A stretch of DNA of 64,000 bases, taken from Labia minor (lineage: Eukaryota; Arthropoda; Insecta; Dermaptera; Spongiphoridae). Made by a program: the position numbers and the translations under genes. The DNA lies in NCBI GenBank assembly GCA_963082975.1, contig OY720347.1, positions 17,745,187 to 17,809,186 on the forward strand, in the 5' to 3' direction. The notes under the pieces were generated by a model, which saw only the letters and a program-made list of their open reading frames with translations, was not told where the DNA came from and ran no database searches. Positions 34,544 to 46,313 of the stretch are shown in pieces. Position 1 is the stretch's first letter. Each line of letters starts with the position of its first letter.

Positions 34544-36179
34544 CATTTATTTTGATGATTAATTAACACATTATTTTATGGGATCATGGATTCATTTTGT
34601 TGTTAAATCTTTTTCTCTTTTCTTTATCATTGTTTACTAAGTATTTAATATTGCCTTGGATTTGTGAATGAAATCGAAGAGTGGGTGTGATGTGGGTGGC
34701 TGACGATGATGTTGATGACTCGTCGTCGTGTCTTGTGTTGGGTGCACTTCGCCTTACTTAATGTCGCGTATTGATTATCAATTTGGTGCTTACTCAGCGG
34801 CGGCATCTCTGCAGCAACCCTTGCTCTAAAGAGTGTACTGTACTATAGAGTCACTCACCCACCCTCTCACTTTCTCTTAAGGGCGGCTGCTGCTCTGCCG
34901 AATAACCCTACCGCCGTCAATTACGCCAGGCAACCGCTAGGCTCCCTCTGTCCCCCATCCCCCGGGTCCGAGACCCAGAGCAGGAAGGATGTGCGATAAG
35001 CAAGATTACGCCCTCCCCGACAACCCTCTCGGAATGTCTACAGAGGCCTACATGCATAAATCACATATATTATTATTACTACCAGGCGATTTTATTAGAG
35101 GAAAAAATTGGAACATAATTGCTTTCAAAAAAATCCACCTCAACCTCCTTTGAATTCACAAACAGCATTGAAAAAGCATTAAAACTAGAATTTTTACAAA
35201 ATGATTTCTTGAAAAATTACTATTACTATTATTATTATGTATACAATTCTTATTTTAAATATAAATATAAATAAAGAATTTGATGTTGAAATAATAAATA
35301 TATCAATTTTTAATTTTTAAAGGAACAAAAAATTATTTTTTGAGATTTCAAAAATCAAAATATAATAATATATATTAAATTATAACTTTATTTATTTTGA
35401 TAATAATACCTATTATATTGAAAAAATTAAGAATATCATGAATTTGAATTAAAAATTTCTTGATAGACTTGCCAAATCCTACTTCTTAATTAGAATTCAA
35501 TTTTGTATTTGATATAATATTTTACATAAAATAAGGTATGTTAAATTTATTTTGAATATTGTTTTTTTTTATCTAGAAGTAACATTCTTATATGTACTTT
35601 TTTCAAACAATTTATAAACATCGACAAACAAATCGCAAGTTCAAGTTCAAGTTTAAAAGTGCCAAAATATACAAATATGTTTTTTTCCCATATAACATAT
35701 AAAAGGGATTACATGACTTTTTCTTACAGCTTATTGGTGACTCCAACGTCGTAATTATCTATACAATGTTTCTTTTTTATTATTACGCTATTAACTATAT
35801 TTAATATTACAATTTCAAAGTGTAAATTAATTATTATATTTTTTTCTTTGTCTAGGAAAAGGCTATATAAAATAAAAACCTAGACTATAACAAACAAATC
35901 GCATATTTATACTGTATGTATATTGTCAATGCCTTTGTTCTGAAACTTTTGAAGTTAAATTTAGTAAATAATTCAGATTCTAATTAAATCAGTAAATCCC
36001 AAAGAAAAACCGAAATTTTAAAAACCCCCATTAATTTGAATAATCTAAGCTTGAGTGGAAAAACAATGTGGATATAAGTATAAAGAAATATAAAAGAATC
36101 AAAAATAAAATTTATATAATTTTTGTTTTCTCGATGACAAGATAAGTTATCTTATTTTCTTCAAAAATGTTGGGATCTT
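34544..36179. other. Spacer with GC-elevated island at 34640-35060
   Basis: The island is a balanced-GC stretch of about 400 bp (GGGCGGCTGCTGCTCTGCC, ATCCCCCGGGTCCGAGACCC) with no long open frame. The following DNA to 36179 is strongly AT-rich, without a recognised repeat. Confidence 0.4.
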
Positions 36180-36550
36180 AGTTGACATCTAACTATATTT
36201 TATATTGACTAATTCACTATTTATTAACTTATTCACTAATTTTCGGTTTTTATAAGTTCTGTTTGGATATAGGAAAATTATTTAATTATTTTTTTAATCT
36301 TCTTATATCCAAACCGAACTTATAAAAAAAACAGAAAAATAGTGAAGCCCTCTGACGGTCAAATAATAAATCATGGTAGCTAAATAGAATATCAATGGAT
36401 TTATATGCAAACTTTAATAGTTTTTATCTTGTAAACTAGAATCGACCTCCAAATACTGCTTAAGGAAAGTTTGTTTTGAATCAAAAAAGGAATCTACTGG
36501 TAAAGTTTTATCAAAATTCATCATACCTCGTTTAGACTAAACAATTACCA
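36180..36550. mobile_element. Foldback element, partial copy (relative of 44162-44694)
   Basis: A central hairpin (about 36230-36346) has arms around TATAAGTTCTGTTTGGATAT and its complement ATATCCAAACCGAACTTATA. The right part (GGAATCTACTGGTAAAGTTT, TTTAGACTAAACAATTACC) matches one long terminal arm of the element at 44162-44694 in opposite orientation. The other long arm is missing here. Confidence 0.75.
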
Positions 36551-38687
36551 ATTTCATTATGTAAGATATAATATCTTTATTTAATTTTACAACTATATCA
36601 CTAACAATAAGATTAAATAAATATATTCCTAAATTATATATTTTATTTATCGACTAATTTTATAGGCCAAAAACAAGAAAATATAAAGGAATTTTATTGG
36701 AAAATATAGACAACTTCGTTACTTTGTTTATTATTTAATATTAATTAATATTTTTTATGCATTGAAATGTAAACCAATTTGGAATGAAATTTAACGAAAC
36801 TTTTCTCTTTTATGGTATTTAACTTTTTTTTTTCATTGCAAAAAGGCAGAAGTCAAAGGCAACTCTGCAATCCCACAATCCCTCCAGTCGACTTCTATTT
36901 TTTTTTTTATTTTTTTTTTTTTTTACTTAATAATTAAACCAATTCTCTGATATGATGTTATTAACCTTTGAAGAGCGACGAATGTCCTCGTGAACGATGA
37001 CGTCGGCTCAGAAAAAAATCTCCACCGACTACCTCACTCTTGATAATAAATAATCCGACTGACAAACGGGACGGCACAAATTAAAAAACACTAATCTTTT
37101 ATAAAAAGTGGAGAGAAATAATCTTGTAAACTGTCTCTTTAATTAGAGAAAACTGTGCTGGAGGCAACGACGTCGTCGTCGACGATGACGACGAAACCTA
37201 GACGACGATCGAGGGCGAGGCAAAAAGGAGGAGGGGTGAGGGTGGTAAGAGGAGAGCAAGGCGACCTCAAATGATAATGAAGAGCAAAAGGGTTAAAGGA
37301 AAAAGACGAAAGGGAGCAAAAGGACACCCTTTGATGTGATTTTCGACCATTTAATATAAAGAGATGGCCTACCCTGGTTAATGAAATACATACGTTAGAG
37401 GGAAATTAACTTAAGAAAAATAGAAAAAAGAAAAATGATAAATATAAAAATGTTAATAGGATCATTAAGAAATTTAAATGAGGCTCAAATAATTAAGCAA
37501 TTGTTCTTAATTTGATTAAAAAATTAATTTGAATTTGAAACTGAACATTTTTTCCCTTTTTTTATATTAATTTAAAGAGTTCTTGTGCAATTCCTGAAAT
37601 TGTTTTTCACACAAGGACGATAAAAAAAGATGATATATTAAAATAACCTTTCAGCAGATGTGTATATTTCTCATTCACATTTTGAAAATCAATTAAACAA
37701 AATGATTATAATATTAATAAATTAAAAGATTTTAATATCTATTTTTTTAGTATTGTTTTCTTGCTAATTCTCAACAACCACTACCTCTTAAAGAATTCTG
37801 TCTATTATATATAGATCTAGGGTAATTGTTCAACTAAGAACAATAAATAGCAGAATATGCATGTTTACTTGGGAAAGAATGGTTATAAATTGGACCCACA
37901 TCAAACGTATGCACGTATTAAACGTAACGTATTAAAAAAAGTAAACTTTATACTTTATACTTACTGTTTGAGTGACCAATTTATAACCTTTTAATGGAAG
38001 AGAATAAAAAATACCTATAACGATTGGTAACGGTAGACTAGGATAACATTACCAAGGTTCTGGTGAATAAGGGGGATGATCACAGCTAATGGATCTGTAT
38101 AGATATGTATTTAAAATTAATTTATGAATCCGAGGTATAATCTCAATATAAACCATTGTAAATAAAAGTTGCTAAATTTAAATTTAATTTTTATTTATTA
38201 ATTTATTTTTGTTTCACTTTATTGGATGAATGAGAAATTTGTGGGAATATCTACAATGTAAATATGTAAAATGTTTTTTCAGTTACTATAAAAAATCATG
38301 ATAGTGATTTTTTCTTTCATTTTTTAATATTGTTTTATTTCTTTTTAGTTCTTGATTATATTTTGTTTGTTTTTTTTGATAATTTATTCAGTTGTATATA
38401 TGTTTTGTTTTTTGAATTTTTTATATTTCTACAACAAAACAAGTAGAAAATATAGATTATACAGAAATAATATTTGTAATGTATACCAATTTCTTAAATA
38501 AATAAATAGACAAATATATATATATAATAATAATAAAAACTCATATTATTAGGTAATAATAGATATTTCTTTATTTATTAGTATATAGATAATGTGGATG
38601 TCTTAAAACTTATATATTTACATCCAAATAAAATATATTTTTTAAAATTAACAATAATAATATTGTATTTTCATTATATTGTAATTA
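36551..38687. other. Spacer with island at 36950-37370
   Basis: The island contains CGACGTCGTCGTCGACGATG-like low-complexity sequence with the palindrome GTCGTCGACGA, preceded by long T-runs (36898-36926). An imperfect inverted repeat at 37881-37906 / 37965-37990 (GGTTATAAATTGG) could be a small MITE. The rest is AT-rich. Confidence 0.4.
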
Positions 38688-38880
38688 CTTACTTACTTAG
38701 TTGGTTTGGGTGATCATTAATCGACAGAGCTGCAGTTTCCAAAAGATGTCTTGCCTCTATGAGAAAACGTCTTAAGAAGAAACTTACTTAGTTACTTAGT
38801 CGACCCATTCGACTGGGGTTCCAATTGTCACTCCATGCTCGGCGGTCTTTTGCCAGAGTCGTCGAGATATTTTAATATAT
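38688..38880 (-). mobile_element. Probable non-LTR retrotransposon 3' fragment with TAAG-type tail
   Basis: The minus strand encodes LAKDRRAWSDNWNPSRMGRL followed by a stop, resembling the extreme C-terminus of non-LTR retrotransposon proteins. Short AAGTAAGT-type repeats occur downstream, both at about 38788-38800 and again at 38688-38702. It differs from the RTE fragments with GATA tails in this window. It is short, and the assignment rests on the RRAW motif and the tail. Confidence 0.5.
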
Positions 38881-39177
38881 CTAATAATATGAATGATTAT
38901 TGTAAGGTTTGGGTGAATTAAAGTAGGGACGAAGTAGGTGACTTGCATATACAAGGAAAAGCTCTTTTGGGTATAATTATTTTTTAAAAATTTATTTCAA
39001 GTAGCTTTGAGATGATTTTTTTTTAATTATCTCTTGAATAAATAATATTTATAATAATAATATAAAATTTTATATATTACATTCACAATGTTTAAAACTA
39101 AAAAAAAATTAATTCTAAAATGAAAGTTAAAAACCCTATAGTATAGACATGAACCTATCCTCAAATATGTAATCTAT

Positions 39178-39775
39178 CTATCTCTGTGGCTCTCCGGAAC
39201 TCGAAAGTTCTTGGCCGCAGCAACCACACCCCTCCAAGTATTCCTATTCTGACCCACAACCTTCCAGTCCCTATCCTCTCCCATCTCTGTCACATCCTTT
39301 CCCACATTAGCCACCCACCGACTTCTTTTGGTCTTCCAACTGGACGTTTCCTACTCGGTCTCCCTACCAATATATTTTTTGCCATTCTATCTTCTCCCAT
39401 TCTAGCCTGCCCACAGTAGCCTTCTCGATTTTATAATTCAAACTATATCTGGAGATACATAGAGGTCATGCAATTCCTCGTTATGCAGTCTCCGCCATTC
39501 CCCGGTGACCTTATCTTTCTTTGTCCCATAAATGCTTCGAAGAGTCCTATTCTCAAATACTCTAAATCTACAGCGTCACCTAAGCTCATAGACCATGCCT
39601 CCCACCCATATAATACAACCGGTAAAATAATTGTTTTATATATTTTAACATTTATCCCCTTTGATAATAATTTTGATGCGATAAGCCCCTTTATTGCATG
39701 ATAACAGGCATTTCCCGATTGTAACCTCGCTTTAAACTCATCATTTTTATCTTTCGTTATCACAGAACCTAAGTA
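39178..39775 (-). mobile_element. RTE-like retrotransposon 3' fragment, longest copy
   Basis: The minus strand carries the region after the reverse transcriptase core. An FKYLGSVITKDKNDEFKARL-like stretch leads to SGNACYHAIKGLI, LYG-EAWSMSLGDAV and SPGNGGDCITRNCMTSMYL. After frameshifts, DVTEMGEDRDW and AAAKNFRVP follow, ending in a GATAGATAGATT tail at the 3' end (about 39173-39183). An ORF of 106 codons (39443-39763) preserves part of it. Stops and frameshifts make it dead. The palm domain with FADD is not in the copy. Confidence 0.85.
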
Positions 39776-41054
39776 TTTGAATATGTAAACCCAATATAAT
39801 TAGGTGTGTCAATGCAACTGGATGATGGTATAAAGTAATTGGTTTTTGAAAAATTAACTTTGTTAATATTTTATTGCTAAATTTTATATGATCCTATTGA
39901 AGAAAGAAGGTAGATTTTGCAGATAGTGATGTCCTCCACTACCTTCCAAATTACAATCATCCCCATTTGATGGCAAATGGTTCAAGCCAAATGAAGAAAT
40001 AATTTTGTAAGAAATGTTATCATGATTAATTCTGAATTATTTAATTAATTTTATAAAATTCTTAGATATAAAAATGAATATGAACTAATCATCTATATTG
40101 AATTCAATTATTGATTTATTATTTAGATTTATTTACTCTTTATTTATTGATTTTAATTAAAACCATCAAAAAACATTCATTATTCTAATATATTTTGATT
40201 ATTATAGTAAACACAAATGAATAAATATATTTTAATGAAAATTGTAGCATATACCTTAAGGAGGGGTTGGTGAATTGAGTGGAAAGTGTACAGTTTCTCT
40301 GAGACTGCTTTTATTGTTGATGTTATGCCCTCGAGCATCTAAATCCACCACAATACTAATTATAATAATAATAATAATAATGGAAATATTTATTAAATAT
40401 AAATTTTTGTTTCGCATTCTGCTTTCTATATTTCTCTCATTCTATGTTTATAATAATTACTACATAAGATAGGAAGAAAAATATTAAATTTACATAAATA
40501 TTCGATTATAAAAAAATCAAATCTAGCTTGAAAATAATCATAAAAAATCACCCCAAAGTGTCCCGCAGTTTTGTATTTAAGACTAGTCAGTTTTCGTCCT
40601 AACTTTTTTTGTGCGGGAGGAGGGAGGGGGTGGGGGACACATCCGTCGCTTCCGCCTTGGAGCCGCCTCTCTTCATCTACATATGTTCTCGTCAGCTGTG
40701 CTTTGTTTCTCAAAGAGCTTATTATAGATGCAAAATTTCCCATTCATATTCAAAATTTTATATCCCCTCCCACCTAGGAGAAGAGGCTCAGTTTTAACCA
40801 CTAATTTATTCAGGCCCCGCCGCTTTTTGAGGATCGATAGAGGCGACGACGATGACGACGATCCCTATCCCATTCCAACACTGCCAATTAGTATCTCACT
40901 CTCTCCAACAAAAAGAAAAAAAAAATCTTGAATGATTTTACAATTTTTTATACCTATCTACCTATGGGTACATATTCTAATACGTAAATTAAAAAGTTTC
41001 CATGAAAATAAAATAATTCAATTAAAAATTCTGAATATATATATATATATCTTA
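39776..41054. other. Spacer with GC-elevated island at 40540-40930
   Basis: The island has GGGAGGAGGGAGGGGGTGGG and GGCGACGACGATGACGACG patches. Frames of 60-105 codons overlap on both strands, which is the pattern expected from chance in balanced sequence. (AAT)n lies near 40362-40380. No gene is called. Confidence 0.4.
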
Positions 41055-41220
41055 TCTTATCTTCTTATACGAGTAAAAATTGTTTCTCTGTTTCTCTGTT
41101 TCATTGTTCTCAAAAACCGCTCTAACGATTTTTTTGAAATTCACAACAGAGATAGTATTTATAAAGAAAAATTGAGTTTTATTGACCACATCTCTGGAAA
41201 ACTACATCTTTATTAGTTCT
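41055..41220 (+). mobile_element. Possible Helitron 5' region
   Basis: TCTTATACGAGTAAAAATTG near 41063 resembles Helitron 5' ends. It is followed by AAAACCGCTCTAACGATTTT and TGAAATTCAC, the same type of block seen near the 5' end of the Helitron at 20878-21671. No matching 3' end can be paired with certainty. Confidence 0.35.
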
Positions 41221-41395
41221 TCTTAATTTAAATTTATAATATATGGATGACGTCACAACCACCGCCTGTGAGATATATATATATCTATTCTTAAAATAAA
41301 ATTAAAAATATTTATATTATATTCATATATTTGATTTTTTAATTTCATTAATAGTTTTACATTTAAATTATTTGAAATTGTTTCACACAACGTTT
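41221..41395 (+). mobile_element. HINE-B remnant (degraded 3' half)
   Basis: It reads, in element orientation, ATGGATGACGTCACAACC, then AAAATAAAATTAAAAATATT, then TTTAATTTCATTAATAG and AAATTATTTGAAATTGTTTC. This is the same order as the 3' half of HINE-B, but it lacks the subterminal repeat and hairpin. The sequence match is imperfect. Confidence 0.55.
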
Positions 41396-41539
41396 AAAAG
41401 AAGATTTATCTTTATATTCGATTCGATACATAGTAGGAGAATTAAATGACATCATCAATTTATTATAGAACGAATCCGTAAATATATTTTTAATATTATA
41501 TATTAGCTATTGATTATATTGTAATTCCACTCTTAATTA

Positions 41540-41830
41540 TATACTTACATGAAAAAGGAAATCCAATTATGAGATCAAAATTAAAATTACTTATTTATAT
41601 AATCTTTAATTTTGTATATCAAAACGCCAATTGAAAATGAGTGAAAAATGATTTCTTGGTTATATAAAAATTAAAATATGATTTTTAGACGGCCTCTACG
41701 CATTTTTAATATTAGAATTATTTATTAAAAGAAAACAAAAACAAAATTAAATTATAAATATAAATAAAACATAAAAATTATAAATATTATATACATATTC
41801 TTTGACCAATTATATGTTGCATGTTGTGAG
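41540..41830 (-). mobile_element. Internal Helitron fragment, inverted relative to the next
   Basis: AATCCAATTATGAG and AAATATTATATACATATTCT resemble the 21230-21420 part of the complete Helitron on the minus strand. The 3' end at 42182-42405 is in plus orientation, so the locus is rearranged or holds two copies head to head. Confidence 0.45.
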
Positions 41831-41984
41831 TATGTGATTACACAAATTGGGAAAAAATCACTCGAAATGCAATTAAACAAAATAATTGAAAAGTTAGGCT
41901 AAGCAGACGTCTTAAATATTATAAGAGATTCGGCAATTGCAATTACAGATAGCGAGGAAAAATTAATGGAGGTTTGAAATCGAG

Positions 41985-42175
41985 GTATCAATCGGGAAAC
42001 GCCTGTTATCATGCAGTAAAGAGGCTTATCTCATCAAAATTATTATCAAAGGGAATCAAGACCATGGACGCATAGGAAGGGACGTAAGAGAGATAGGACA
42101 AGGGCTCAGGATAGGGACATTTGGAGAAATGTGGCCAAGAACTTTCGACTATCTTTGAGCTATATAAATAGATAG
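41985..42175 (+). mobile_element. RTE-like fragment with internal deletion
   Basis: The plus strand encodes SGNACYHAVKRLISSKLLSK, as in the copy at 39178. It then jumps to the C-terminal RDVREIGQ-like and NVAKNFR-type segments and ends with the tail ATAGATAGATATA. The jump removes the middle part found in the 39178 copy. The tail is fused to Helitron sequence. Confidence 0.75.
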
Positions 42176-42181
42176 ATATAA

Positions 42182-42405
42182 CATATACAATAATAATATA
42201 TATAATTAATTTACTGATTAAATTAAAATATATTTTAAATAAGAACACAAAAAGAAATGAATGTTTTATGTAATATACTGATTGAAACAAAATGGATGAA
42301 AACCTTTTACTACTTTTAACCAAATACGATGTACCACTCGGGGGTACAGGGGGCGGAGCCCCCGTCCAGCTGTGAAGAGCGCCGAAGGCGCTCGGACCAG
42401 CTGGT
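42182..42405 (+). mobile_element. Helitron 3' end (copy 2)
   Basis: The stem GAGCGCC-GAA-GGCGCTC at 42377-42393 is followed by GGACCAG and the terminus CTGGT at 42401-42405. Upstream, GGGGGTACAGGGGGCGGAGC is a block shared with copies 1 and 3. From 42182 to 42340 the sequence matches copy 1 (minus strand of 20900-21085) closely. Confidence 0.8.
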
Positions 42406-42611
42406 ATTTATATATAAGTGTAGTAAAAAATTAGTAATTAATGCTTATTGAATCATATGAAATTTATTTATTTATTTATTTTTAATTTTTTTTTTAATTT
42501 ATAATATATTTTTCTTTTTAGAATATTTTATTTTTGTTATCTACTTACTATCTATGTTTTGTTTTTTTGTTTTTTGTAAATATAAAGTTTATTCTCTATC
42601 CAAAATTGTTG

Positions 42612-42825
42612 GTTTGTTGGTTCAAAAAAAAAGGTAAGATGATTTTGTTGGGATTCTCTTGAACATTTTCGATTATTTTAAACAATTTTTCAATATTGTT
42701 CTAAAAAAAAACAAAAAATAAAAGCTTAAACGTGTTTGGTGTTTTCGAAATATGGACACCATAATTAAGGGAGCCGCGGAAAAAATCCGATATATTATTA
42801 TACCGAAAAAATTTGGGAACCTCTG
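42612..42825. mobile_element. Degraded hAT MITE, relative of 31336
   Basis: The right end TTTGGGAACCTCTG matches the inverted left end of the element at 31336. It is preceded by a GGAGCCGCGGAAAAAATCC block and TTTCGAAATATGGAC. The left boundary is unclear and no target duplication was found. Confidence 0.6.
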
Positions 42826-44161
42826 ATCTACATATATTATATTATTATATAGAAATAAATTACAAACTTTCTTTATACTCGATTAATTGATTTTAATTTA
42901 TCAAGTAATAAATAAGTCAGAAATTACAATAATTAAATAATTATTATATAAAAACTAGTATATAATAATTAATTAAATAATAATTTTAATAAATAAAAAT
43001 TAATTCAAAAAATTTTTGAAAAAAAAAACCTTAATAAAAAATTTTTGAAAAAAAACCTTAATAAAAATGTTAAATAATTATATTATATTTATAAGTAATC
43101 TTTCATATCAATCAAATGAGAAAAATTTATTTATTAAGATCAATTAAAATGTCTGTTGGCGATAATATTTTTTTCCCTAATTTAATATATAATTAAATAA
43201 TTATTATATCATGTCAGCATAGAAATTAGTTTAATACAATCCAATAAATTTTTGATTTATTCTAATTTTCTAAAAATTTTTAGGATATTGTGAAACACAT
43301 TTTTCTAAAGATTTTATTTTAAGCCTGAAGACGTCCAAAGGAAATATCGTAAATATATTATTGAGTTTTCTTATCAAATAAAAATTGTAATCTATTTATG
43401 TTTGTATTGAGTTTACACATACCAATCTTTTAGTAACTTCCCCTTTCCCCTCACACGCTCTTGGTTTAACCTCCGCCCTTTTAAAGGGGGATACGTCAAC
43501 TTGTCAATGGAACCATTTAATTTCTACATACAAATATCTGTTCAATTTGACAGTAATTTTGATTGGATTATAACGACAGCAATAGAGAGGGGGGTGATGT
43601 TGAAGTGGTGGTTAATATGGCCCCCGCCTACAGCGTTTCCGTTGTTTACCGCCCCCGATGCGAAATATGAAGCAATCATAATCAGTTAATATGATATACA
43701 CAAGTCTTGGAAATTAACTCGTCTTTCACGTTGCACGCTCTACAAAACATCCACAAAGGTTAAATCATGGGAAAAACACCCCATCCCTTTACCCTCAACG
43801 GCACCAGTAAATTATAGAGAATTTAGAGTAGCTTGCGTTAACGCGTTGAGCAGAAAGACTGGCGGCAGCCCTTAAATTCTCCCGGGTAGCAAATGAAAAT
43901 AATTCATTGCTCTTCCTACTCTTCTTTCCTTTGAACTGGCTTGGTTTCACTTCATCTATCCCTTCCCCAACCTTTTCTCTCTCTCTCTCATACACACCCA
44001 CACACTCTCTACCTCCTGAACTATCATCAAGCATCGCATTTCACCTCCTTATTAGGACCCAACAACTTTTCTCTATTCTTTTATGCGAACCTTTCAAATT
44101 TATTGCGATTTAAATATATGTACCAACATATAGGAGTTAAAAAAAAAAGAGTGAATATTAA
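42826..44161. other. AT-rich spacer, GC-elevated island at 43420-44110
   Basis: About 42826-43420 is AT-rich with a small direct repeat (AATTTTTGAAAAAAAA at about 43010 and 43040). The island from about 43420 contains pyrimidine tracts and a CTCTCTCTC run, with no protein-like frame. Confidence 0.4.
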
Positions 44162-44694
44162 GGTAATTGTTTAGTCTAACTGATGTATGATGGATTTTGA
44201 TAAAACTTTACTAGTAGATTCCTTTTTTGATCCAAAATAAACTTTCCTTAAGTAGTATGTGGTGGTCGCTTTTAGTTTACGAGATAAAAATTATTGAAAA
44301 GTTTACATATGAGTCCATTGATATTCTATTTCGCTACCATGATTTATTATTTGACCACCAGAGGGCTTCACTAATTTTCTAGTTTGTTTTTTATAAGTTC
44401 GGTTTGGATATAAGAAGATTAAAAAATTAATTAATTAAATAATTTTCATATATCCAAACCAAACTTATAAAAACCGAAAATTAGTGAATAAGTTAATAAT
44501 TAGTGAATTAGTCAATAAAACTTTATTAAATGGCTGCTCATTCATAACTAGTTTATATGCGAATTTTAATAATTTTTATCTCGTAAACTAGAAGCGACCA
44601 CTGCTTATGGAAAATTTGTTTTGAATCAAAAAAGGAATCTACTGGTATAGTTTTATTAAAATCCATGATACATCGGTTAGACTAAACATTTACC
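44162..44694. mobile_element. Foldback element with about 150-bp arms and central hairpin
   Basis: The left arm starts GGTAATTGTTTAGTCTAAC and the right arm ends GTTAGACTAAACATTTACC. The arms (about 44162-44325 and 44550-44694) pair through TAGATTCCTTTTTTGATC / GAATCAAAAAAGGAATCTA. A second hairpin inside (about 44370-44506) uses TATAAGTTCGGTTTGGATAT and its complement. This nested arrangement is a whole copy of the element whose partial relative is at 36180. Non-coding. Confidence 0.8.
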
Positions 44695-45918
44695 GATATT
44701 AAATTGTCCCCATTAATGCTAAAAAGAATAATTATACTAAAAATGTATTACATAAATTTATCTTTTATTACGAGTGTTTAAATAATAAATTCTATATTTA
44801 AATCGTTTGTTAGTCGATGATATTTCATGAGTCCAATTCGAAATTTGGTAGATCTATTTAAGAGTTCTCTTAAACCACGAACCAACCATCATCCAACATC
44901 ACTCTTCCATTTAATCTTAACCCTCATAATTGATTAATATCTACATTAATATATAAATGAATGTTATTATGTTCACAACACAAGGTGTATAACCTTAGAA
45001 CTATAAGTAATTAACATTTTTTTATGACTAGTGTTTCTATTTTTACTTAATAGTTCTATTAATAATGTCATTTCACCTGCATATTTTTTTAAAATATTTT
45101 ATTTTAATAAGAAAATTCAATTTTAATATTTATTATATAGGTATTTATATCTTACTAAATTAAAAGAAAAAGTCAGAGTTTTTATTTTGATCATTGTAAT
45201 TTATAGGAGTATAAAAAGTAAGTCAAAAAGAGTGGGTATAAAAAAAGTTTTTATTTGGAGTTATAAAAAAAAGAACAAAGGGCGAAATTTGTGTTAGTAA
45301 GGTTTTATCAAAGTTAACTTTCCCCCTCCTAGCTGACCAACTGTAAGACGCAGAGATTTTTATTACACGCTCCAGTAACCAATATTCTTTTAATCAACCA
45401 ACTTTTTCCTAATAGCGCTGAAAATAATATCTACATGTAAATCTAATTAATCATACATAGGCTTTCGTCCATAAAATAATATTATAAAAATTACTTAATC
45501 CTTAAAAAAAAGTTTAAGCTGTCCCGAGTTGTTTAATTTAATCATCGTGAAGTTTACATCAATCCTTGACTGACTTGGTTTCACTTGAAGTCATCCGTCT
45601 ACGCCCTTTTACTTTCTCTATATTTTGCCCTTTCACTAGTGATAATTAGTGTTCTAAAAGTTTTTTTCTCCTAAATTACTAAGAGTTCAGTCATTTTTTT
45701 TCATCATCTGGTCCAGACAGGAACACTTGGTATTTAATGACTGCTATTGAACAATTTTATATATTATATCTTGGAAATTATTACCGTAATCAATTTGAAA
45801 AAATATTCAAATAAAAATAATATTAAAATTGACAGACTTATGTTTTTATTATTTTTTTTAACATAATTATATATATAAATGAAAATATAAACATAATATA
45901 CCTAATAAATTTTAATTT
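44695..45918. other. AT-rich spacer, no feature seen
   Basis: AT-rich unique DNA with a slightly more balanced stretch at about 45520-45740. Nothing recognisable. Confidence 0.4.
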
Positions 45919-46113
45919 AGGGTTGCCAACTCTTTAAAGTTCCATAAAAGGACACCCCTAAAAAATTAGGTTTTTTTAGAGACAAATTGAAATTTTTGAA
46001 TTTAGTACAAACAATACTTGAAAAAAGGCGTCTTTCCCCGGTTTAAGAAAGGACAAGGATAATAAGGTGTTAAAAAGGACTGTCCTTCCGAAAAAAGAGC
46101 AGTTGGCAACCCT
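45919..46113. mobile_element. Small TIR MITE, AGGGTTGCCAACT ends
   Basis: AGGGTTGCCAACT at the left and AGTTGGCAACCCT at the right are perfect inverted repeats. TA follows the right end and overlaps the left edge. The interior has AAAAGGACA / TGTCCTT mirrored blocks, so most of the element can fold. It has no coding sequence. It could be hAT-like or TA-targeting. Confidence 0.78.
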
Positions 46114-46313
46114 ATATATGTTTTAACCTTCCAGTTTTTTCTCACCTTATTCACACAAATACAACAAATACACTATTGAAATCCAGATAGTTTTGTTAAA
46201 AAATAATTTTAAAAATCAAATATATTTTGTAACATGATGAATGTGGAATTTCCTATTTTTTTTTTAATATAAAACAATGTTGTGCAGCATATTACAATAT
46301 AATTTTATAATTA

